Source: a candidate division FCPU426 bacterium (lineage in GTDB: Bacteria > Oederibacteriota > Muellerivitia > Muellerivitales > DAHXKG01). Taken from it: DNA of 64,000 nt. How positions within the stretch are numbered: position 1 is the stretch's first letter; each line of letters begins with the position of its first letter. A program made the position numbers and the translations under genes. The notes beneath the pieces are model-generated. The model ran no database searches, was not told the origin of the DNA, and was given only the letters and a program-made list of their open reading frames with translations. The stretch is taken from assembly GCA_027366525.1 (NCBI GenBank), contig DAHXKG010000003.1:184702-248701 (forward strand). The letters are read 5' to 3'. This document shows positions 36,101 to 43,207 of this stretch, in pieces.

Positions 36101-36823
36101 AAGATTTGTGCTAGAGGGACTATCTAAATCGGAACCAAGTAAATAAAAGTGTTTGAGGAAATCGAAAAATTGTTCGTCCGAAATGTCAGTATTGTTGTTT
36201 GCTTTTTTTAGTTGGTCACGAAATGATTTTAATTTTCTCTGATTTTTAATGCCAAAGAACTTCGCTTTTTCTGTCTTGTTCAAAAAATCTTTTACATCTG
36301 CGGCCGACCGGGCAATATCAAGAATTCTTCTTACATCAACTGATGCCTTCGAAGACTCTGTAATAAGCGTGATTGAATCTCTTCCCTTAATAAATGTCGT
36401 AGGATTATTGAAATCCTTCCATGCCGCTGAAATCACTTCTCCGAACACCTTGTTACTATCTGTAAAAGAAACAGTATGTTTAATCTGCCCGAGAATTCGC
36501 CGGGGCCCACCATTGTCATTGGACTCAATAAAAACTATTAGGTCATCGATGTTATATCCATCTACTTTTCCTTGTAATCTGATTTTTACGATTCTTCCTG
36601 GAAAACAAGAAATATTTCCTCCGGTAAGCATCAAAACAAGGAATGATGCTTGGACATTTTCTTCAAAATGAATTCCACCGCCACCTGTTGAGAAAGGGTT
36701 GCTAAGTTTTTTTAATTGCGAGCCCTTTTTTTTTACTTGACGTGTTGGTTTATTTCCGAGTCGCATTATTTTTAGGGGTCGCTTAAGATTTTTTTTGTTT
36801 TTATTATTTCGTTTTTTGGGCAT
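33182..36823 (-). CDS. Large defence-type protein with DUF4297-like nuclease motif
   Basis: A 1213-residue protein. After a basic tail, STGGGGIHFEENVQASFLVL and YNIDDLIVFIESND, RRILGQIKHTVSF give the D-D...Q-x-K-H arrangement of the DUF4297/Cap4-like branch of PD-(D/E)XK nucleases (about residues 46-120). The remaining 1000 residues are mostly helical, rich in Trp and Leu, and resemble a long solenoid-like sensor. I see no Walker A or B, so it is not an obvious AAA/STAND ATPase of the Avs type. It stands alone between a terminator and the island's right edge, and may be a single-gene defence system; this is inference. Confidence 0.65.
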   Translation of the reverse strand: MPKKRNNKNKKNLKRPLKIMRLGNKPTRQVKKKGSQLKKLSNPFSTGGGGIHFEENVQASFLVLMLTGGNISCFPGRIVKIRLQGKVDGYNIDDLIVFIESNDNGGPRRILGQIKHTVSFTDSNKVFGEVISAAWKDFNNPTTFIKGRDSITLITESSKASVDVRRILDIARSAADVKDFLNKTEKAKFFGIKNQRKLKSFRDQLKKANNNTDISDEQFFDFLKHFYLLGSDLDSPSSTNLSLILSHIGQISQENAQSLWALLVKEISDANQNAGVITIDSLSDEIKNLFRKKPTETVPPELIEPPLLPGKIDWSRDQNAQALAIANLVGSWNENSDSDKEVISLLWKDGYDDWIAKLRILFQKDGSPLSFKNGIWVVSDRLNLWLSLGSWIFDEHLEALGKVAVKVLKERDLQFDLKPEERFMAGSKKKVLTQSRNIRKGIAEGLSLLGSRPEALTNFTNEKPKVIARHVVKKTLAGVEWSIWGSLNDLLPLLAESSPDEFLSVVEIALKQSPSPFDELLAQERSGFSGRTYITGLLWALETLAWDERYLVPVTIILGTLASKDPGGNWANRPSRSLTTIFLPWLPQTKAPIEKRKIALQTLRKEVPDVAWKLLISLLPNQTTASSYSYKPKWKDGFEGDQPVKVPNAEYWKLSNFCANLTVEMAKERFERLVELISFLDHLTRPAFDEFLKLLQSDEINGKTEDEKSILWKQLMTFIARHKRFNDAKWALPADVVTNLESIAKSLEPTDLLEKNQRLFDTKNFDYFDEKKSYKEQEKELQEKRQKALLEIWGQGGIESIIRFVEMVESPYNIGLSFGMAGNDSTDLAVIPKFLDADSKSIGQFVDGYVKGRYWIQKWTWVDKIVEESWTNTQKLKFLIYLFFMPETWKRVRKLLGDKEIDYWKNAPANIFQASGDFTTAIDGLLEAGRPLAAIYCINKTIHDGQPLDKSRAVKTLLAGVSSKEPVSSITSYEVEEVIKALQDDPSTDKTDLFKVEWAYLEMLDSLSSRVKPITVEQRLSEDPNLFCKLIRFMFFSKKQPRIKKEYSESEKALANNAFTLLERWRIIPGMKPDGSFVAENFKMWIDSVVKSCTESGHLEVALIRIGHALIHSPQDPSGLWIHKEVASVLDDQNYDEMRLGFRTALFNARGAHFVDTNGKADNDLAENYRKKANDVENAGFPCLASILRDLADEYDSEAKRIVDKHKRRMDNV

Positions 36824-36929
36824 TTGTAATGATCAATTTTTTTTTAGTTTTGTTTCTCTTCATCCGGGTTTCTTCCGCGACACCGTATTGTTTGTCGAGA
36901 CCTTGATGTTTAGATACATAATGATATCT
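36824..36929. other. Short AT-rich spacer
   Basis: Upstream region of the 1213-residue gene; presumed promoter location, but no clear hexamers and no ribosome binding site are visible before its ATG. Confidence 0.3.
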
Positions 36930-37598
36930 TTAGACTTTTTCTAATTCATTCTTTATTTTTTTTCTTGGTTTCGTTGTTACATAAAATCCTTTTTGACGCC
37001 AAGATTTGGTTTTGGTATAACCCATTTTAATACCAACATTAATACAGTTTTTGTAATTCATGGCATAAGCCATTGCATCTTTGTTATTTTGAAGGTGCCA
37101 TACTTAAATTAACAATAACCCATTCATTTTTTGATATTTTTGGTCCATGGAGAAGGACTCTTGACTGGATGCTTTAAGTTGAATGGGGCGGGAAATGTAT
37201 TTTGGATTTTGTTTTTCTTGGTCCAAGTACGCAATAAGGTCAATACCATGATCTCGAATAGGACTTGCAACTTCAATTCCAGCCTTCATTAATTCGTTAA
37301 TGATCCAATTACGCCCTAAAATTTCCACTACTTGAGATTCAAGACGATTTGGTTTGAGAAGGAAAAGGGGACTAGGAGGACATCTCCAAAATCGTAGCTT
37401 GTCGTAGATGGCATCTTCAGGGTTATCCCAGACCCAGGCAAAAGACTTTTCGGAGAGCTTGGACGCGACTCTAGTCAATTGCCAGTTTGATTCCTCGTGG
37501 CCCAAGAATTCCACGAAATCCTCAACTTCGTTGATCTTGTCAGCCGAAAGGACTTCAATTTTCTTGATAAGTGTCATCACGTTTTTTCTAGTATACAT
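36930..37598 (-). pseudogene. Antitoxin-nuclease-like fusion with an in-frame stop
   Basis: The first 65 residues resemble a DUF2281-type antitoxin (NKINEVEDFVEFLG-like helix, then SFAWVWDNPEDAIYDKL). The frame then passes through WRCPPSPLFLLKP, probably former non-coding sequence, into LESQVVEILGRNWIINELMK, DHGIDLIAYLDQ and RPIQLKAS, a PD-(D/E)XK-like protein. A TAA stop (37104-37106) interrupts it where related proteins seem to have Tyr in YVWHL; the same frame continues with VWHLQNNKD and MGYTKTKSW to a stop at 36930. Probably an antitoxin gene fused by mutation to a nuclease-like gene, later broken. Confidence 0.6.
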
Positions 37599-38079
37599 TT
37601 ATTCAATTATACCCGCTACCCACACATTCTCAAAAGTCGAAAACTAAAAATCATAAAGGGGTTTATATTTGCTTTTATTCGGAGATGGCATCCCTCTATC
37701 GTTTCTGGAATCCATACTTGATGTGCGAATAGGGATGATGCCATCGGGTTAAGGTGTCCTATAGGAGTCCTTTGTATCCATTGTTAACCATCCTTTACCG
37801 TCAGAAACCGTCAAAATCCATCAATAAGAAAAAGGCTCCTGTTGGCATTAGTTATAAAACCATTGCAAACAAAAGTCTTTATTTTGCTGGGGAACAGTAA
37901 ATTTTAAACTAGGAAATGGGTGGAAAGGCTAAAAGTATTTCAAGTCCACTGCCTTACCAGTTAGACTAACTCTCCTAAAATGGTTTAAAGTTGCTTTTAT
38001 GGTTAGAAGCCTAGGTACTAAAAATCGCCTGAAAAATCATTTATGAAAAGGAACATCTCGTAAATTGAAGAAAATTACA
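37599..38079. other. Island right boundary region without a gene
   Basis: About 480 bases with no supported gene. It contains the right attachment repeat at 37937-37970. Beyond it (37971 on) the host sequence resumes; the first bases on the minus strand would extend the tRNA 5' acceptor as GGAGAGT. Confidence 0.5.
37937..37970. repeat. Right attachment repeat: orphan 5' half of tRNA-Ser(UGA)
   Basis: Identical over 34 bp to 6996-7029 in the same orientation. It stops after the anticodon loop, lacking variable and T arms. The adjoining acceptor strand reads GGAGAGT rather than GGAGGGT, giving one mismatch to the 3' half left at the other end, so this copy has probably drifted since it stopped being used. 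Confidence 0.9.
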
Positions 38080-39066
38080 TTAGTCGCGATTAACCATCTT
38101 TTGCATGGTTTCATTATAACGATTGCCAGCAATGGGGATAGAATCCAGAATTGCTTGAATTTCAGCAAGATCAGTTTGAGTTAATTGAAATTTTACGGAC
38201 TGTGCATTTTCTTCTAAATGGTGTACTTGAGTAGTTCCTGGAATTGGGACAATGTCGGATCCTTGATGAAGCACCCAAGCAAGAGCGATTTGTGCAGGAG
38301 TCATTTTTTTAGAAAGCGCAATTTTTTGAATCGCATGAACCAAGTGAATATTTTTTTTGAAGTTTTCTCCTTGGAATCGCGGTAAGGTTCGTCGCATATC
38401 TCCTGGTGTAAAATCCTCGGGTTTTTGAATAGTTCCTGTTAGAAAGCCTCGTCCAACAGGACTAAAAGCAACAAGTCCAATATTTAATTCACGTAAGGTG
38501 GGAAGAATAGTTTCTTTTAAGTTAAGTTCCCAAAGTGAAAATTCGCTTTGAAGCGCGGTAATCGGAAAAATCGCATGGGCTCGCCGAAGAATCTGAGAGC
38601 CGACTTCACTTAATCCCAGGAAGCGCACTTTACCGTCTCGAACCAGTTTAGCCATGGCGCCCATAGTTTCTTCAATAGGCGTTTGAGGATCCAAACGATG
38701 CAGGTAAAGTAAATCAATTACATCGGTTTGAAGACGTTGAAGCGATCCCTCTACGGATTTAAAAACGGCTTGAGGAGAGGCATCTAAGTTTTCAGGACTA
38801 CTTTTTCCATTTTTCCAAGCAAACTTGGTAGCAATAATGACTTGATGTCGATGATGCTTTAATACTTGTCCAATAAGCTCTTCGTTAAGGTAAGGTCCAT
38901 AAGCCTCAGCGGTGTCCCAAAAATGGATTCCAAGCTCTAAAGCACGTTCTAGAGTTTGAAGATTATTTGATGTATGCGAGGGGCCGTAACTATAATTCAT
39001 TCCCATACAACCTAATCCAATGGCAGAAACTTCTAAACCTTGATTTCCTAATTTGCGCTTTTCCAT
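38080..39066 (-). CDS. Aldo/keto reductase
   Basis: A 328-residue NADPH-dependent aldo/keto reductase. The catalytic tetrad is readable: Asp and Tyr in WDTAEAYGP, Lys in IIATKFAW, His in LLYLHRLDP. The NADP-binding C-terminal VPIPGTTQVHHLEENA is also present. It fits the YajO/YghZ-like branch that reduces small aldehydes or ketones; the substrate cannot be told. ATG 39066 follows AAGGGAA and an adjacent GTG. It lies 24 nt after uppP and may be the last gene of that operon. Confidence 0.95.
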   Translation of the reverse strand: MEKRKLGNQGLEVSAIGLGCMGMNYSYGPSHTSNNLQTLERALELGIHFWDTAEAYGPYLNEELIGQVLKHHRHQVIIATKFAWKNGKSSPENLDASPQAVFKSVEGSLQRLQTDVIDLLYLHRLDPQTPIEETMGAMAKLVRDGKVRFLGLSEVGSQILRRAHAIFPITALQSEFSLWELNLKETILPTLRELNIGLVAFSPVGRGFLTGTIQKPEDFTPGDMRRTLPRFQGENFKKNIHLVHAIQKIALSKKMTPAQIALAWVLHQGSDIVPIPGTTQVHHLEENAQSVKFQLTQTDLAEIQAILDSIPIAGNRYNETMQKMVNRD

Positions 39067-39090
39067 CACGGGTTCCCTTTATAAAAAAAA

Positions 39091-39948
39091 TTAGTGTATC
39101 AAATGAAAACCAAAAACGACTACCGCGGCGAACAAACAATAAACTCCAAAAATGCCCCACCGGTTTGATTTTAACCAAGAGGAAAGCCACTTTAAGGCTA
39201 ATAATCCTGCTAAAAAGCTAAAAATCATGCCGAAAAGGCTCGGGTAAAAGAGTGACCCTAATTGAGCATAGGAAATTCCTTGAGTTAAATGGATTTTTAA
39301 AACTCGGTAAACTTCACGCAGAATAACGGGAGGGGTTAAAAGCAGGGCTAATGCGAAACTGAATTCTTCACCCACCATTTTATCGATGCCAAAGATTAGG
39401 GCAAGTGAGATGGTGGCGCCGGATCTGGAAAATCCTCGAAAAGGCAACGCCAGACCTTGGATCAAACCGATCCAAAGTGCTTCTTTGAATCCCAGAGGAC
39501 GGGAGGTGGTATGTTTTTTTTGTTTCCAGGCAGCATAAAGAATTAAAATTCCACCGGCCACTAATGAAATTGACATAAGAGTCAGATTTCCGAATAGACT
39601 TTCCACTTGAGGATGGGCCGAATGGCGTAAAATAACTTTTTCAATCAGAATCAAAAAAAAGATTCCCAACATACCCGTTGCAAAGGTAGCGAGAACCAAT
39701 TGTTTGATAAATAACCAAGTTTGAGCAGACGATTGAAAGTAGCGTTTTTTCCAGTCATTCCAAAAATAAATTAAAACGGAAAACATGGTTCCCGTATGGA
39801 GCATGACGAGAAACAGGGTCATTTCAGGCCGGGTTGGATTAATGCCCATTAGTTTTTCAGCAACAATGACATGTGCCGAACTGGAGATGGGAAGAAGTTC
39901 GGCCATACCTTGAATAAATGCCAAGACAATAATTTGTAAAAAATTCAT
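39091..39948 (-). CDS. uppP: Undecaprenyl-diphosphatase
   Basis: A 285-residue integral membrane phosphatase that recycles undecaprenyl diphosphate for cell wall synthesis. Conserved motifs: GMAELLPISSSAH near the N-terminus and PFRGFSRSGATIS in the second half, which form the active site, with about eight hydrophobic segments. The first motif is usually GxTEfLPISSSgH; here Met-Ala replaces Leu-Thr. GGAGG stands 4 nt before the ATG. It is 50 nt downstream of the dCMP deaminase gene. Confidence 0.95.
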   Translation of the reverse strand: MNFLQIIVLAFIQGMAELLPISSSAHVIVAEKLMGINPTRPEMTLFLVMLHTGTMFSVLIYFWNDWKKRYFQSSAQTWLFIKQLVLATFATGMLGIFFLILIEKVILRHSAHPQVESLFGNLTLMSISLVAGGILILYAAWKQKKHTTSRPLGFKEALWIGLIQGLALPFRGFSRSGATISLALIFGIDKMVGEEFSFALALLLTPPVILREVYRVLKIHLTQGISYAQLGSLFYPSLFGMIFSFLAGLLALKWLSSWLKSNRWGIFGVYCLFAAVVVFGFHLIH

Positions 39949-39998
39949 GTCGCCTCCAAAAATTTTGATTTTTTAACCATACATGGAGATTGAATCGA

Positions 39999-40463
39999 CT
40001 AAGGAGCAGTCAGCTCTATTTTTTGAAGCTTGATTTTTAGTTTTTTTGAAAAATCAAAGATACGTTCATCCCGATAAAATTCACCGTAATAAATGGTGCG
40101 CATACCGGTATTGGCAATCATTTTGAAACAATTCCAGCAGGGTGAAGCCGTAATATAAATTTCACTTCCTTCGAGTCGAACCCCATGACGAGCGGCTTGA
40201 ATAATGGCATTTGCTTCCGCATGGATCGTTGCAATGCAATGGCCCTCGCACATGAGATGACCGACATCATCACAATGAGGCATACCCTTGATACTCCCAT
40301 TATAGCCGGTTGATAAGATGGTTTTTTCTCTGACGATTACGGCGCCGACATGTTTTCGATCACAAGTGGAACGACTAGCGACTTCTTGAGCAATATTCAT
40401 GAAATAGTCATTCCACCCCACGCGTTGCTTTTTTTTAGTCGGGGTGCTTTTGTTTTTTTTCAA
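39999..40463 (-). CDS. dCMP deaminase family protein
   Basis: A 154-residue zinc-dependent deaminase, probably dCMP to dUMP for thymidylate synthesis. The zinc/catalytic motifs are IHAEANAII (HAE) and ASPCWNCFK (PCxxC), and an additional structural His/Cys site (CDDVGHLMCEGHC) matches ComEB-type dCMP deaminases. The start gives a basic lead and then GWNDYFMNIAQEVASRSTC, the normal N-terminal pattern. It starts 1 nt after the stop of the DUF2156 gene, so the two are co-translated. Confidence 0.9.
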   Translation of the reverse strand: MKKNKSTPTKKKQRVGWNDYFMNIAQEVASRSTCDRKHVGAVIVREKTILSTGYNGSIKGMPHCDDVGHLMCEGHCIATIHAEANAIIQAARHGVRLEGSEIYITASPCWNCFKMIANTGMRTIYYGEFYRDERIFDFSKKLKIKLQKIELTAP

Positions 40464-40464
40464 A

Positions 40465-41394
40465 TCACGGCCTCACAATTGAGGGATCAATGGCATAGAC
40501 AAATAATTTTTGGCAAGGATGCCACGTTTGCTTGGCATAAGCCAAAGTTTCTAAAAATTCCGCATCGCCGGTATTGACAAACGGAAAATCCAGGATCCGA
40601 TTACAAACATTTACAAATATATAAGTCGATAATCCTTTCAAAGTCAAGTCGGTAATTTCAAAGTAAATGCCGAAGGTATTTGAGGAAAGAGGGGAGCCGA
40701 TCAAGTAAGCCGATAAGTGTTGATTCACCCAGACGACCCAGGCGTGGAGTCCCCAGTCTTCAATATGATCGAGTGCAAGTTCGTGAGCCCATTGCGAGGA
40801 CTGCATCATTTGAACGGCTTGGGGATGGGACTGGCGTTGAATTTTTTGTTGATACCAGTTGGACCAAAGGGTTTTACAGGCGTTAAGATCTGATTTTAAA
40901 AAGGGTCTAAAAAGCAAGTTGTGATTTTTTTCGAGATGATTTTTTTCAGCACGTCGAGAACGGTAATGGTTGCCTTTCAAAGCAGCCAGTTGCGTAGTTG
41001 GATAAAGATATTCAAAAAAAACAGGACGGATATTATAGCCCCAGGCCATGACTTGGGGTTTTTGGTTTTCGGTAAGTCCCTCAATACGGGAAATTCCTGG
41101 ACCCGGGCCATTCATTTTTTCCATAAACTGAAAAGCCAATTGCAAAGCATCGAAGGTTAATGGTGTTGGCAAAATGGGACAATAAACATAGTTGCCGTAT
41201 TGTGCGAAGATCCAGTGTGTTTGGCTGGATTGAGAATAGGACCAATAATAATGGAAGGCTTTGCCCCAAGTCAGAAAGGAGATCAGGGAGGACGCAAGGG
41301 ATGGAGATGGAAAAATCGATTTCAAATCCTCCCAATGATCTCCAAGTGGCTCACTGCGATCAAAATAGTTCGACGCAAGAGAGAGAAACGACAA
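40465..41394 (-). CDS. DUF2156 (phosphatidylglycerol lysyltransferase C-terminal-like) protein
   Basis: A 309-residue double GNAT-like protein of the DUF2156 group, starting at TTG. Recognisable parts: the substrate-loop PVFFEYLYPTTQLAALKGNH YRSRR region, the Y-R-x-R basic motif and WVVWVNQHLSAYLIGSPL with GIYFEIT and NVCNRILDF near the end. Membrane-bound relatives (MprF) transfer Lys or Ala to phosphatidylglycerol; soluble members like this one have unknown acceptors. It lies between the NERD and deaminase genes with gaps of 11 and 1 nt. Confidence 0.8.
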   Translation of the reverse strand: MSFLSLASNYFDRSEPLGDHWEDLKSIFPSPSLASSLISFLTWGKAFHYYWSYSQSSQTHWIFAQYGNYVYCPILPTPLTFDALQLAFQFMEKMNGPGPGISRIEGLTENQKPQVMAWGYNIRPVFFEYLYPTTQLAALKGNHYRSRRAEKNHLEKNHNLLFRPFLKSDLNACKTLWSNWYQQKIQRQSHPQAVQMMQSSQWAHELALDHIEDWGLHAWVVWVNQHLSAYLIGSPLSSNTFGIYFEITDLTLKGLSTYIFVNVCNRILDFPFVNTGDAEFLETLAYAKQTWHPCQKLFVYAIDPSIVRP

Positions 41395-41405
41395 GGTTTT
41401 GGAAC

Positions 41406-42158
41406 CTAAGAAGTTTCATTGGTAAGCAAGCGAGCAATTTCCCGGCGTAATCCATAACTTAATCGATGGGCGCGTGTGGGCGGATGATAGTTTTCCAGGT
41501 ATTTGGGAAGATGATCAAGGGTGACCACCCCATGCTCGGCACTGGTGACGGAGGAAGCATCTCCCTGGGGATGCGCAAAAACCACAATACCTTGAATCCA
41601 GATTTGAGAACATTCTTGGGCCCATCGCGGCGTTAAATGGGATTCGAGATAACTTCGAAGATGATAAATTTGAGTCGCCACTTGTTTTAAAGGATTGTAG
41701 AATCCGCGTTTGTAACGCGAGCGGGTTTTTCGGGCACGTTTATGAAGCGTCCATTCGCGATCATCGGGCAATCCAATAATTTTTCCTCGGAGGTATTTTG
41801 TTTCGATACAAAAGATCGCTTGGTGGGTAATGAGACAATGATCAATTTCACGCATTTTATGTCCGGATTCGAATTGGATGGAGTGAATCACGCGTGCATC
41901 CATTGTGAGGTTGTCTAAAATTTTAGCGACCAAGGCTTCGCCTTCGGATCCTTTGCCCACAATTCGATTGCGATGACGAGCGACTTTAAAACTCCAAATC
42001 GCCCCAATAAGCAGGATGCACGAACCTAAAAGCCCCCAGGGCCAAAAATAAAAACTCAAACCGATGGCGACTGCTAAAAACAAGAACGAAATCCACCGCC
42101 ATCGCATAACCCAGCGAATAGCTCGGGGTGGACGAAGCTGGCGTAAAGTTGCAACCAT
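41406..42158 (-). CDS. NERD-domain membrane protein
   Basis: A 250-residue protein with two hydrophobic segments (about residues 22-60) followed by a NERD (nuclease-related) domain: GSEGEALVAKILDNL, MREIDHCLITHQAIFCIETK and RGKIIGL. The IDH...E-x-K arrangement corresponds to a PD-(D/E)XK-like core. The role of NERD proteins is unknown; DNA processing is inferred. AAAGG precedes the ATG. Gap 3 nt to the upstream YkgJ-type gene. Confidence 0.85.
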   Translation of the reverse strand: MVATLRQLRPPRAIRWVMRWRWISFLFLAVAIGLSFYFWPWGLLGSCILLIGAIWSFKVARHRNRIVGKGSEGEALVAKILDNLTMDARVIHSIQFESGHKMREIDHCLITHQAIFCIETKYLRGKIIGLPDDREWTLHKRARKTRSRYKRGFYNPLKQVATQIYHLRSYLESHLTPRWAQECSQIWIQGIVVFAHPQGDASSVTSAEHGVVTLDHLPKYLENYHPPTRAHRLSYGLRREIARLLTNETS

Positions 42159-42161
42159 AAA

Positions 42162-42686
42162 TTAATTACCTTTCTGAATCGATAATGGACGAGTCAAAAT
42201 CACTTCTTCTTGAAATGGAGCCACAAAGCTTAAATGTGATGCAATGAGTTGTGATTTCAAAGGCTGTTCAAGATAATTTTGGATCCAATCCAAATAAGCG
42301 GGGATACGCGTGGATTCCTTCTCCGATTGGATTTCCGGACACTTCGTATCCAAACCAATTAAAATACCGGTTTGATTGGGATTCCACATAACCACCACCG
42401 GGTAGATGGAACAATCGAGAGGTCGTGCATGATAAATCTGACACGTGTGATCCGCATGATGAAAAAAGGAACATTGGTAACCATGTTGACAGGTTGTTAA
42501 GGCTGCTTTGGTTTCAGAGGATGAATCCCGAAAAAAATTCGAGGGCAGTTGGAGATGTTCAATTTCCGCGCGTTCTTCAGGAAAGAAAAAAGGGGATAAG
42601 GGAGATTGTTTTTCCGGAAAGCGACAACAAACGGGACAATTTAAACAAACGTCACTCGCAATCAATTGAGGCACCTGAGGATTCAT
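42162..42686 (-). CDS. YkgJ-type cysteine-cluster protein
   Basis: A 174-residue protein with the zinc- or iron-chelating CxxCxxCC cluster (CLNCPVCCRF) near the N-terminus and a second cysteine set, CSFFHHADHTCQIYHARP with LDCSIYP, as in the YkgJ/UPF0153 family. Function unknown. It lies 28 nt after the small membrane protein gene, and is followed after 3 nt by the NERD gene. Confidence 0.85.
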   Translation of the reverse strand: MNPQVPQLIASDVCLNCPVCCRFPEKQSPLSPFFFPEERAEIEHLQLPSNFFRDSSSETKAALTTCQHGYQCSFFHHADHTCQIYHARPLDCSIYPVVVMWNPNQTGILIGLDTKCPEIQSEKESTRIPAYLDWIQNYLEQPLKSQLIASHLSFVAPFQEEVILTRPLSIQKGN

Positions 42687-42714
42687 TTTAGTATGTACTC
42701 ACTTGGTCAAATTG

Positions 42715-42909
42715 TTAAAAATTATAAATGCCAATGCCAATGATAAATAAGCTTCCAATAATTAATAGAGGGGCGAGGGTCATGGAGCCTTTGGCTAGAA
42801 CCATATAGCCAATAACCATGATGCCCACTCCAATCGAAACGGCAAGTTTACCCCAAAAATTCCATTTGGGACCCCCGACGGGGTTTTTGGGTTTTTCAGA
42901 ATTTGACAA
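42715..42909 (-). CDS. Small two-helix membrane protein
   Basis: A 64-residue protein. I prefer TTG 42909 because AAGGAG stands 9 nt upstream; a TTG at 42927 would read through that site. Two hydrophobic segments (LAVSIGVGIMVIGYMVLA and LAPLLIIGSLFIIGIGIY) with MTLAPLLI between them resemble the small DUF3098-like proteins found in several phyla. First gene of the operon that runs to uppP and perhaps to the aldo/keto reductase. Confidence 0.55.
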   Translation of the reverse strand: MSNSEKPKNPVGGPKWNFWGKLAVSIGVGIMVIGYMVLAKGSMTLAPLLIIGSLFIIGIGIYNF

Positions 42910-43207
42910 TAGTTCGATCTCCTTCAATCATCCATAAGCATGGCTATTAATTTTTGAAATAATTTTTTAAAATACGATTCATTTAAAATTTATAAAAACG
43001 ATTAGTATAAAAACTAGTATACAAATCTTTTTATGATTATTCACTGTAAAAAGTCAATACACAATGATAAATTGATCCTGAAGCCATTGACCCCTAAATC
43101 AAGAGTGAAGCATCAATTTTTAATCGTTCAACCTAATCTTGAGCATAGCATTGAATCCAAAGTCGATGATTTAATATAAAGATTCCAGGCATTCAGAAAG
43201 AGGATCC

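Larger units (their letters stand above)
6996..37970. mobile_element. Genomic (defence) island, about 31 kb
   Basis: The interval lies between two identical 34-bp direct repeats, the left in tRNA-Ser(UGA), the right an orphan tRNA half. It begins with a broken tyrosine integrase and carries almost only defence-type genes: ubiquitin-like conjugation, helicase-methylase-ATPase, Abi_C, PIN-like, antitoxins and nuclease-like genes, with IS3-like and IS30-like fragments. No conjugation, replication or phage structural genes are visible, and the integrase is damaged, so the island is probably no longer self-mobile. It could be an integrative element or satellite that has lost its transfer genes. 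Confidence 0.85.

Noticed and set aside
33182-36823. Assignment of the 1213-residue protein as an Avs/STAND ATPase
   Set aside because: No Walker A or B motif could be found along its length.
37937-37970. Possible second tRNA-Ser gene
   Set aside because: Only the 5' half to the anticodon loop is present; variable and T arms are absent, so it is an attachment-site remnant.
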